Source: Verrucomicrobiales bacterium (GTDB lineage Bacteria; Verrucomicrobiota; Verrucomicrobiia; Verrucomicrobiales; DEV007). Taken from it: 5,396 nucleotides of DNA. The stretch's first letter is position 1; each line of letters starts with the position of its first letter. The stretch is taken from the NCBI GenBank assembly GCA_007123695.1, contig SLGN01000733.1, positions 1-5,396 on the forward strand. Reading direction: 5' to 3'. Positions 1 through 5,022 of this stretch are shown one piece after another. Both the position numbers and the translations under genes were made by a program. A model generated the notes under the pieces. That model saw only the letters and a program-made list of their open reading frames with translations. It did no database searches and was not told where the DNA came from.

Positions 1-265
1 CTCCGCTTTACGATAGGCAGGAGAATTCCCGAATCGACGCGATGGACTTCGCACCGAATCTCCCCGCCCCCGAACCAGGGCGATTCCGTCCCTTCCTTCT
101 CCCTTGCGTCGCCCCATCCTGCGAGCCATCCTCCGCGAGTTCCTTGACCCGCCCACACGCCACCGCCGCCACGCCACGCCACGCCACGCCCGCCCTCCGG
201 ATCGGCATGGGCACGGCCCTCCGCTCGGACTCCGGCCACCCGGGCCACCGCGAGACCTCCGGCGG
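1..265. other. GC-rich stretch with no recognisable gene
   Basis: Open frames exist on both strands, but their translations are low-complexity proline-, arginine- and serine-rich products typical of chance frames in GC-rich DNA, and I recognise no protein family. Visible structure is limited to a tandem pentanucleotide, (ACGCC)x4 at 171-190, and a near-tandem pair CCATCCTGCGAG (114-125) / CCATCCTCCGCGAG (126-139). It lies beyond the hairpin that may mark the end of the neighbouring IS91 remnant, so it could be chromosomal flank. Confidence 0.5.
171..190. repeat. Short tandem repeat (ACGCC)x4
   Basis: Four perfect copies of the pentanucleotide ACGCC in a row, in a stretch with no credible coding frame. 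A five-base unit shifts any overlapping frame when copy number changes, but no gene is seen here for it to affect, so it is probably simple slippage in GC-rich DNA. Confidence 0.8.
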
Positions 266-277
266 CCTATCAATAAA

Positions 278-318
278 GGGTGCAGCCAAGGCGACGAACG
301 AGCCCTTGGACTGCACCC
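278..318. repeat. Strong hairpin, possible IS91-element end or terminator
   Basis: The left arm at 278-291 (GGGTGCAGCCAAGG) pairs with the right arm at 304-318 (CCTTGGACTGCACCC) with a single bulged base and a 12-nt loop. The similarity continues weakly outward, TATCAATAAA on one side and the reverse complement of ATAGTTGA on the other. On the minus strand, the direction of the transposase remnant, the stem is followed by TTTATTGATAG, so it could act as a weak intrinsic terminator. Just outside it is GAACAAG (325-331), which holds both tetranucleotides (GAAC, CAAG) described as IS91-family insertion targets. A role as the end of the IS91-type element is therefore plausible but not shown. Confidence 0.6.
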
Positions 319-416
319 ATAGTTGAACAAGCCCGGCGGGGGGGGCGGTCTTATGCGGGCAGTGTTTGGGCGGAGGACCGGGGGAGGTTTCGAAGACCCG
401 TTTCGGCGTTGGCAAT

Positions 417-430
417 CGGCTCGCGAGCCG
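417..430. repeat. Perfect 14-bp palindrome
   Basis: CGGCTCGCGAGCCG is a perfect inverted repeat about 150 bp downstream of the transposase remnant's stop codon, reading on the minus strand. It has no adjacent T-tract, so an intrinsic terminator is unlikely. It falls in what would be the 3' non-coding end of the IS91-type element, where the rolling-circle origin of such elements lies, but nothing else identifies it as one. Confidence 0.5.
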
Positions 431-776
431 GCTCCGCTTCCGGTGCGAAAGCAGTTCCGGCAGTCCTGGGGCGCAGCGCGTGGCTGGTCCGGGCCGTTTT
501 CTCTGGCGGCGCGCACGAGGAGGCCGTTCCGGCGGGAGCATCCGTCGGTCGGCGTGTTTTCGGGCGATGGATCGGAAGGCTCATGCGGCGAGAGGCGGGC
601 CTCGCGGGGTCGCCGGTTCGAGCTTCAGCAGCCGCATCATCGGCTTGCGGCAGCATGGGCAGAGCGGGGTTGCCAAAGATTCGTTGGCGGGTGCGGTCTC
701 GGGCTGCGGGCCGACGTGCAGCACCCTGCCCGAAAGGAAGGCGACCCGTTCGCGCTTGGCTTTGGCGGCGGGGTGG

Positions 777-781
777 CAAAA
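777..781. repeat. Left copy of 5-bp target duplication (CAAAA)
   Basis: CAAAA here matches CAAAA at 923-927. The bases outside the matched five differ on both sides. Only one copy is needed for the transposase frame to be continuous, so the second copy looks like a target-site duplication. Together with ACGCC it also pairs with GGCGTTTTG at 797-805. Confidence 0.65.
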
Positions 782-922
782 ACGCCGAGGGACGGAGGCG
801 TTTTGGACAACCGAGCGAAGCGAGATGGACGAACCGGAGGTTCGCCCGGAGGGCAAGGCGAAGCCGCAGTCAAAGCGAAGCGGAGCCCCGCAGGGGTGAG
901 GCGGCGGGCGGAGCCGCCGAAT
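782..922. mobile_element. 141-bp non-coding insertion of GNA-triloop mini-hairpins (MITE/REP-like)
   Basis: The segment interrupts the IS91 transposase frame between RIRHYGF and CHPAAKAK and is bounded by CAAAA direct repeats. It has no credible coding potential. On the plus strand it holds a run of short stems, each closed by a GNA triloop: GC-GAA-GC (815-821), CGAACC-GGA-GGTTCG (830-844), GCCC-GGA-GGGC (844-854), GGC-GAA-GCC (857-865), GC-GAA-GC (875-881), GC-GGA-GC (880-886), CCCC-GCA-GGGG (886-896) and GGC-GGA-GCC (907-915). The left end (777-805) forms a larger hairpin, with ACGCC at 782-786 pairing with GGCGT at 797-801. It carries no transposase, so if mobile it must move in trans. I do not recognise it as a named family. 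Confidence 0.7.
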
Positions 923-927
923 CAAAA
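923..927. repeat. Right copy of 5-bp target duplication (CAAAA)
   Basis: This is the second copy of CAAAA, at the junction where the transposase codons GGA TTT (minus strand) run into TGA inside the insertion. In the restored sequence the codon after TTT is TGC (Cys). Confidence 0.65.
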
Positions 928-1180
928 TCCGTAGTGACGTATGGATCGCATCCCTCGCGGGAGGACGTGGCGGAGGTATCGGCGGACGAACTCGACGCCT
1001 TCGATGGTCTCGGTGCGCTGCTTGCCTCCGTTGGCGCGGTCCTTCCAGCGGAAGGAGGAGGTGAAAAATCCAAAATCTTCCTCACCCTCGTGGCTGCGGA
1101 CGGTAATCCCTCGTGAGCCTTGATCGAATCAAGACGAACTCAACGTCAACCAGCAATCCCTCCCAACCGACCAAAGATCC

Positions 1181-1951
1181 ATGAATGACCGACGGACCCT
1201 TCCCCTTTTCTGCCTCCTCCTCGGAGCCTCCTCGGCGCTTGCGGAACCCGCCAACAACAGATTCGCCAATGCTGTCACCGTCCCCGGGACATTCGGGCAG
1301 TTCACCGGCAGCACAATCGCCGCGGGCAACGAGTCGGGAGAGCCCGTCCAACGGGGCGGCGGGGTTTGGTACAAGTGGACTTCTCCCAATTCGCTGGGTC
1401 GTTTGACGCTTTCTGTAGAAGTTTTTGAGGGCGCTTACTACCGACGTCACGTGCTCGACATGTTTCAGGATGTCAACGGATCGATCTACGATGTGATCAC
1501 GCTCGGAGGATTCTTCATCGGCAATCAGAACATCAGAAGCGAATCGGGCGTCGCCTCGCCGAACACGACATACTATTTCCGGGTTTCACCCGAGCGAGAC
1601 AGCGACAGATCGCCGTTCGTGTTCACCCTCAACTTCAGTCCGATCTACCGCTCCGCTGCGAGATTCTCCACACGATCGAGCGTGCTCCGAGGAAAGCGGA
1701 GGACCATCGTCGCGAGGATCTCAAGCCCGACAAACGTCACGGGAGTTTCCGTGGCGTCGCGGGGGAAGGGGCGGGCAAGAAACGTCAGCTACAACCGTAG
1801 CAATGGGGTTGTTCGCTTCACCCATGTCCGGAGAGGCGCCCCTCCCAGGGGGCGTAGAGCGCAGCAACGCGCAAAGGTGACCTACACCATCCGCGGAACG
1901 AAGGCAGGCCAGGTTTCCGTTCGGATCGGCCGAACGTTTCGTGTTCGCTGA
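1181..1951 (+). CDS. Secreted protein, prepeptidase-C-terminal-like domain and highly basic C-terminal tail
   Basis: A 256-residue exported protein of unknown function. Residues 1-21 form a signal peptide (basic MNDRR, hydrophobic LPLFCLLLGA, likely cleavage after SALA before EP), which supports the ATG at 1181 even though no Shine-Dalgarno sequence is visible. Residues about 24-152 (NNRFANAVTVPGTFG, GNESGEP, GGVWYKWTSP, later TTYYFRVS) match the style of a domain common in Verrucomicrobiota secreted proteins and related to the bacterial prepeptidase C-terminal domain, usually a beta-sandwich accessory module. Residues 143-256 contain no Asp or Glu but 24 Arg and 4 Lys; the last part (TYTIRGTKAGQVSVRI) looks like beta strands. 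No catalytic motif is seen. The gene stands alone, just beyond the IS91 remnant and converging on the helicase gene. A polyanion-binding or surface role is speculation. Confidence 0.85.
   Translation: MNDRRTLPLFCLLLGASSALAEPANNRFANAVTVPGTFGQFTGSTIAAGNESGEPVQRGGGVWYKWTSPNSLGRLTLSVEVFEGAYYRRHVLDMFQDVNGSIYDVITLGGFFIGNQNIRSESGVASPNTTYYFRVSPERDSDRSPFVFTLNFSPIYRSAARFSTRSSVLRGKRRTIVARISSPTNVTGVSVASRGKGRARNVSYNRSNGVVRFTHVRRGAPPRGRRAQQRAKVTYTIRGTKAGQVSVRIGRTFRVR
1918..1936 (+). terminator. Weak hairpin at the 3' end of the secreted-protein gene
   Basis: CGTTCGG (1918-1924) and CCGAACG (1930-1936) form a perfect 7-bp stem with a 5-nt loop, followed by TTTCGTGTTC. It overlaps the last codons of the gene and sits between two convergent genes whose stops are only about 21 bp apart, where a terminator would be expected. 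The T-tract is poor, so function is doubtful. Confidence 0.3.
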
Positions 1952-1972
1952 TTTCCCCTTCGGCTATTGCGT

Positions 1973-3961
1973 TCACGTCTCCTCCACCACCACGGGCGCG
2001 TCGGGGAGGGCCTCGAGAAAGATCTTGCCGTAGCGCTTGCTGAGGACGCGGTTGTCGAGGATGACGACCAACCCTTTGTCGTCGGCGCTGCGGATGAGTC
2101 GGCCGACCCCCTGGCGCAGCTTCAGGACGGCCTCGGGCACGCTGTATTCCATGAAAGAGTTGCCGCCGCGCTCTTCGATGGACTCGAGGCGCGCCTGGGT
2201 CAGGGGATGGTCGGGCACGGCGAAGGGCAGGCGGGTGATGATCACGTTCGACAGCGCCTTGCCTGGCACATCGACGCCGGTCCAGAAGCTGTCGGTGCCG
2301 AAGAGAACGCTGGTTTCGTCCTCCTTGAAGTCGGCTACGAGCTGGTTGCGCGAGGCGCCCGAGCCCTGCACAAGCAGACGGATGCCCTCGGTGCGGAAAA
2401 AGTCGCCGAGTTCGCCGGCGATGCGCTGGAGCAGCTTGTAGCTGGTGAAGAGGACGAAGGCCCGGCCGCCGCTCTTGCGGATGAAGTGGCGGATCCATTT
2501 CGCCAGAGCCGCCTCGTAGGCCCGGTCGTTGGGGTCGGGCATGGTGCGCACGAGATGGATCTGCATCTGGCGGGCGTAGTCGAAGGGGCTGCCGATCCGG
2601 AGGGCTTCGACCTCGCCGGCCCCGACGCGGCGGCGGAAGTAGCCGAGGTCCCTGTCCCCGACACCGAGGGTCGCACTGGTGAAGACGCAGGGCCGCTCGC
2701 GCTCGAAGAAGACGGGCCGCAGCAGCTCGGCCACATCGACGGGGGCGGCGTTCAGGCTGAGGGATTCGCACTCGTTTTTCTCCACCCAGTAGACCATGCC
2801 GTCGTCGCGCTGGTCGAGGAAGGTGCCGAGAGCGGCGCGGCAGTCGGCGAGGCGGCGGGCGAGTTCGCCGAGCTCGGATTTCACCGATTCGGTGGCGAGG
2901 TCGGCGACGGCGCGGGCGCGGCGGCTCACCTCGATGAGTCCGGAACCGAGGGTGTCCTCGACGAGTTCGGGTTCACGCACCCGGAATTCGCGGCCGTAGT
3001 CGCCCCAGCGGCAGCGGCCCTCGACGGACTGGAAGAAGTCGTCGACTTCATCGAGCAGGGCCATGGTGAGTCGGCGTCCCTCACTGTCTCCAGTCAGTTG
3101 GAAAAGGCCCTTCTTGTTCTTGGGGTTGAAGAGGCGGTGCAGGTCGAACTTGATCCCTCCCTGGGTCAGGGAGAGGCCGAGCTGCCGTGCCGCGATCTGC
3201 TCGAGGGTGTGGGCTTCGTCGAAGACGAGGAAGTCGTTGGCGAAGAGAAATCCCTCGCCGCCTTCGTTGAACTCGCTTTGCCCGTTGAGCAGCGTGAAGA
3301 AGAGGGTGTGGTTCAGCACCACGAGGTGGGCGTCGGCGAGGCGCTTGCGTGCCTCTTGGTAGAAGCAGTGGCCCGATCCGGCGCAGCGCTTCGGTGTGCA
3401 GGCGTGGCTCTCGCTGCAGACCTGCGACCAGACCCGGGGGGCGGGCTCGAAGCCGAGGTCGCTGAGAGTGCCGTCCTTCGTCTTTTCGGCCCATTCCCAG
3501 ATCTGCTTCAGCTCCTCGAGCTCGGAGGCGGTGAACAGCTCGGCCCCGCCCGACATTGCGATCTGGAGGCGCAGGGGGCAGAGGTAGTTGCGCCGCCCTT
3601 TGAGCAGCAGCGCGCGGAAGGGCTCGCCGAGGACGGACTGGAGCAATGGCAGGTCTTTGCCGACAAGTTGCTCCTGCAAGTTGATGGTGTGTGTCGAGAC
3701 GACGGCCTTGCGCCCCTCGTCGAGGGCCTTGCGCACGGCGGGGGCGAGGTAGGCGAGGGATTTGCCCACGCCGGTGCCGGCCTCGACGACGAGGGGCCGC
3801 TCCTCCTCGAGGGCCCGGGCCACGGCCACGGCCATCTGCTGCTGCTCGGGCCGGTATTCGAAGTCGCCAAGCCGCGAGAGCGCCCCGGCCTTTCCGAAGA
3901 ACTCGGAGGCGAAGGTGCTCAGCGGTTGGGGGCCGAAGGCCGTCTCGGCGAGGGAGATCAC
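1973..3961 (-). CDS. dinG: DinG/XPD-family ATP-dependent DNA helicase with iron-sulphur cluster
   Basis: A superfamily 2 helicase of the DinG/XPD type, a 5'-to-3' DNA unwinding enzyme linked in other bacteria to resolving R-loops and damaged or stalled replication structures in the cytoplasm. Numbering from the GTG at 3961 (662 residues): Walker A EAGTGVGKS at 60-68; cysteines 128, 188, 193 and 199, whose last three have the C-x4-C-x5-C spacing of the DinG [4Fe-4S] site; Walker B DEAH at 248-251; then FTSATL about 427-432, GSPFDY about 457-462, FTSY about 505-508, FWTGVDVPG about 559-567 and the arginine-finger motif QGVGRLIR about 617-624. All motifs are intact, so it should be active. Start: GTG at 3961 gives VISLAETAF, resembling family N-termini; a TTG at 3997 would add 12 unrelated residues. 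Neither has a well-spaced Shine-Dalgarno sequence. Whether it is DinG proper or a DinG/YoaA-like paralogue cannot be told from sequence alone. Confidence 0.93.
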   Translation of the reverse strand: MISLAETAFGPQPLSTFASEFFGKAGALSRLGDFEYRPEQQQMAVAVARALEEERPLVVEAGTGVGKSLAYLAPAVRKALDEGRKAVVSTHTINLQEQLVGKDLPLLQSVLGEPFRALLLKGRRNYLCPLRLQIAMSGGAELFTASELEELKQIWEWAEKTKDGTLSDLGFEPAPRVWSQVCSESHACTPKRCAGSGHCFYQEARKRLADAHLVVLNHTLFFTLLNGQSEFNEGGEGFLFANDFLVFDEAHTLEQIAARQLGLSLTQGGIKFDLHRLFNPKNKKGLFQLTGDSEGRRLTMALLDEVDDFFQSVEGRCRWGDYGREFRVREPELVEDTLGSGLIEVSRRARAVADLATESVKSELGELARRLADCRAALGTFLDQRDDGMVYWVEKNECESLSLNAAPVDVAELLRPVFFERERPCVFTSATLGVGDRDLGYFRRRVGAGEVEALRIGSPFDYARQMQIHLVRTMPDPNDRAYEAALAKWIRHFIRKSGGRAFVLFTSYKLLQRIAGELGDFFRTEGIRLLVQGSGASRNQLVADFKEDETSVLFGTDSFWTGVDVPGKALSNVIITRLPFAVPDHPLTQARLESIEERGGNSFMEYSVPEAVLKLRQGVGRLIRSADDKGLVVILDNRVLSKRYGKIFLEALPDAPVVVEET

Positions 3962-4182
3962 GCCTTCAGGGATGCATCGGGATGGGCGGCGGGGCAAGGA
4001 GGAAGAGCAGGAAAATGCAGGCCCGGCATCGACGTCGGGTTCCTTCGGTCATCCCTCGGCAAGCGCGGGTTCCACGATGTTCGGGGATGGCCGATTCGCT
4101 CTTCGTATGTGCCGACGCTTCGTGCTGCCCAAGGAAGAGGCCCGACTGCGGATCACGATCCGAAAGATCCAAGAGAGCGTTT
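3962..4182. other. Intergenic region upstream of the helicase gene
   Basis: This gap of 221 bp separates the M50 gene's stop from the helicase start, both on the minus strand, so the helicase probably has its own promoter here, although I see no convincing -35/-10 pair. An inverted repeat CGGATC-AC-GATCCG (4149-4162) lies 21 bp beyond the M50 stop without a T-tract. A minus-strand frame at 3966-4052 would encode 28 residues (MTEGTRRRCRAC then IFLLFLLAPPP), a basic start followed by a short hydrophobic run; it has no properly spaced ribosome binding site and is not called as a gene. Confidence 0.5.
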
Positions 4183-4851
4183 TCAAGGGGAAAGCCCGTG
4201 CGACGGCGACGGCGGGCGCGTTCCATCGCGGAGTCTCCGGAATTCGTCGTCGGTGATGCGCCAGCAGAGGATCATGCCGAGTCCGTCGGACCAGGCCCGC
4301 CCGCCCTCGACGCGGTGGGTGAGGGGGAGGAGATTGAGGGCGGCACCGAGCAGGGCGGCGACGCAGAAGCTCTGCACCGCGACGATGCCGGGCTGGAAGG
4401 AGCGCGACAGCAGCGTCTCGGATCCGACGAGGAGGACGGCGAGGGCGACGGCGAGCAGCTCGGCGCCGGGTCCGGCGGCGTAGACGAGGCACTGCTTGAG
4501 CCGGGGATGGCGGAGATCGACGGGCCGGGGCGAGACGAAGCCGGAGAGGGGCAGGGTGCGGAATTCGACCCTCATGCCGAAAAGGCGGCGCTCCAGACGG
4601 GTGCGGCCGGATCCGATGCAGACCCGGTCCACCCTCCAGCCGAGCAGGCGCGCGGCGAAGGCGTGGCCGAACTCGTGCAGCACCAGCAAGGGGATCCACG
4701 AAAGGAGAAAGAAGGGCGCCGCCAGTTTTGGAACCTCGAAGTCGCGGGCGATTTCGACGAGGAGGAACAGGGCGAAGAAGAAGGAGAGAATCACGAGGAT
4801 TCCCCATTCGTTCGGGGTCTCGGGGGACCGGTCGGGAGGATCGAAGGGCAT
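4183..4851 (-). CDS. Small M50-family (site-2-protease-like) membrane metallopeptidase
   Basis: A 222-residue polytopic membrane protein, probably an intramembrane zinc protease of the M50 family, which cuts substrates such as membrane-anchored regulators or signal-peptide remnants within the bilayer. Hydrophobic segments lie at about 17-35, 43-71, 121-144 and 155-177. The second contains the zinc-binding HEFGH (His59, Glu60, His63). The third begins with the AAGPGAE motif typical of the family. The fourth ends in NLLPL (173-177), followed by SDG, whose Asp189 is the likely third zinc ligand in place of the more usual LDG. The ATG at 4851 is preceded at a good distance by GGAAAG (4858-4863, minus strand). 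No PDZ or CBS domain is present, so it is the minimal form. The substrate is unknown; the divergent neighbour encodes an exported protein, which fits an envelope role but does not prove a link. Confidence 0.85.
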   Translation of the reverse strand: MPFDPPDRSPETPNEWGILVILSFFFALFLLVEIARDFEVPKLAAPFFLLSWIPLLVLHEFGHAFAARLLGWRVDRVCIGSGRTRLERRLFGMRVEFRTLPLSGFVSPRPVDLRHPRLKQCLVYAAGPGAELLAVALAVLLVGSETLLSRSFQPGIVAVQSFCVAALLGAALNLLPLTHRVEGGRAWSDGLGMILCWRITDDEFRRLRDGTRPPSPSHGLSP

Positions 4852-4857
4852 TGCGGG

Positions 4858-4863
4858 CTTTCC
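4858..4863 (-). promoter_or_regulatory. Ribosome binding site for the M50 peptidase gene
   Basis: GGAAAG on the minus strand sits six bases before the ATG at 4851. It decides the start: upstream in the same frame the translation is low-complexity and runs antisense through the divergent gene, whereas the sequence from this ATG begins a short soluble lead followed by a membrane segment. Confidence 0.6.
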
Positions 4864-4964
4864 GGGCGACGCTGCGATACCTTCGCCCCGAGGGAGCGCC
4901 GAGGGCAAGAGGGAACTTTTTTTGGTTGAGCCGCCGCCGGGAAGCACCGTAGGCTCGCAAGGGT

Positions 4965-4986
4965 CCGCATCGGCCCGCATCGATGC
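4965..4986. promoter_or_regulatory. Candidate operator: CCGCATCG direct repeats plus palindrome
   Basis: CCGCATCG occurs at 4965-4972 and again at 4975-4982, exactly 10 bp apart, about one helical turn. The second copy runs into a perfect 10-bp palindrome, GCATCGATGC (4977-4986). This lies in the divergent intergenic region between the M50 gene (start 4851) and the transglutaminase-like gene (start 5023), as expected for a regulator binding one face of the helix. A second, weaker pair, CCGAGGG at 4888-4894 and 4899-4905, lies closer to the M50 start. No regulator gene is in the window, so function is inferred. Confidence 0.35.
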
Positions 4987-5022
4987 CGCAGTCCTGCCCC
5001 CCCCGATTTCCGATTTCGCCAG

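Larger units (their letters stand above)
581..1128 (-). pseudogene. IS91-family transposase, C-terminal remnant interrupted by a small insertion
   Basis: Two minus-strand segments read as the C-terminal part of an IS91-type (Y2/HUH rolling-circle) transposase. The first, from 1128 down to the insertion, includes FRWKDRANGGKQRTETIEG, then VEFVRRYLRHVLPRGM and RIRHYGF, matching the family's usual FRWKD, EFxRRFLxHVLPxGF and RIRHYG signatures. The second, from 784 down to the stop at 581, continues with CHPAAKAKRERV, a spacer, a cysteine cluster (CPCC) and a basic tail. The two are in different frames because of the 141-bp insertion plus its 5-bp duplication. Taking out 146 bp joins TTT to TGC and gives an uninterrupted product of about 130 residues. 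The N-terminal part with the HUH and tyrosine motifs is absent: an in-frame TGA lies at 1129-1131 and no homology is seen beyond it. The remnant cannot be active. Family assignment rests on recognised motifs, not a search. Confidence 0.85.

Noticed and set aside
42..326. A 94-residue plus-strand open frame
   Set aside because: Proline-, serine- and threonine-rich low-complexity translation that passes through the ACGCC tandem repeat and ends within the sequence just past the hairpin; no start signal.
811..918. Possible CRISPR-like or tandem repeat array
   Set aside because: The repeated units are short hairpins of unequal length with different stems and no regular spacers, so it is neither an array nor a tandem repeat.
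280..1116. A 278-residue plus-strand open frame over the IS91 region
   Set aside because: It runs antisense through the transposase remnant and straight through the 141-bp insertion, is rich in Arg/Ala/Gly and shows no family signature.
3966..4052. Small minus-strand frame encoding 28 residues with a hydrophobic run
   Set aside because: The only purine-rich sequence abuts the ATG, so spacing is wrong for a ribosome binding site; the hydrophobic stretch is too short for a clear signal peptide or membrane segment.
4149..4162. Inverted repeat CGGATC-AC-GATCCG as terminator of the M50 gene
   Set aside because: The position is right but the stem is short, the loop only two bases, and no T-tract follows on the minus strand.
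1967..4483. An 838-residue open frame on the plus strand
   Set aside because: It lies antisense to the helicase, whose full set of motifs is on the minus strand. Its composition (long Glu/Ala/Gly/Val runs) is the expected shadow of a GC-rich gene, and its end is random across the next gene.
3691..4929. A 412-residue plus-strand open frame
   Set aside because: It begins with Arg/Pro-rich junk and is antisense to both the helicase and the M50 gene; no recognisable domain.
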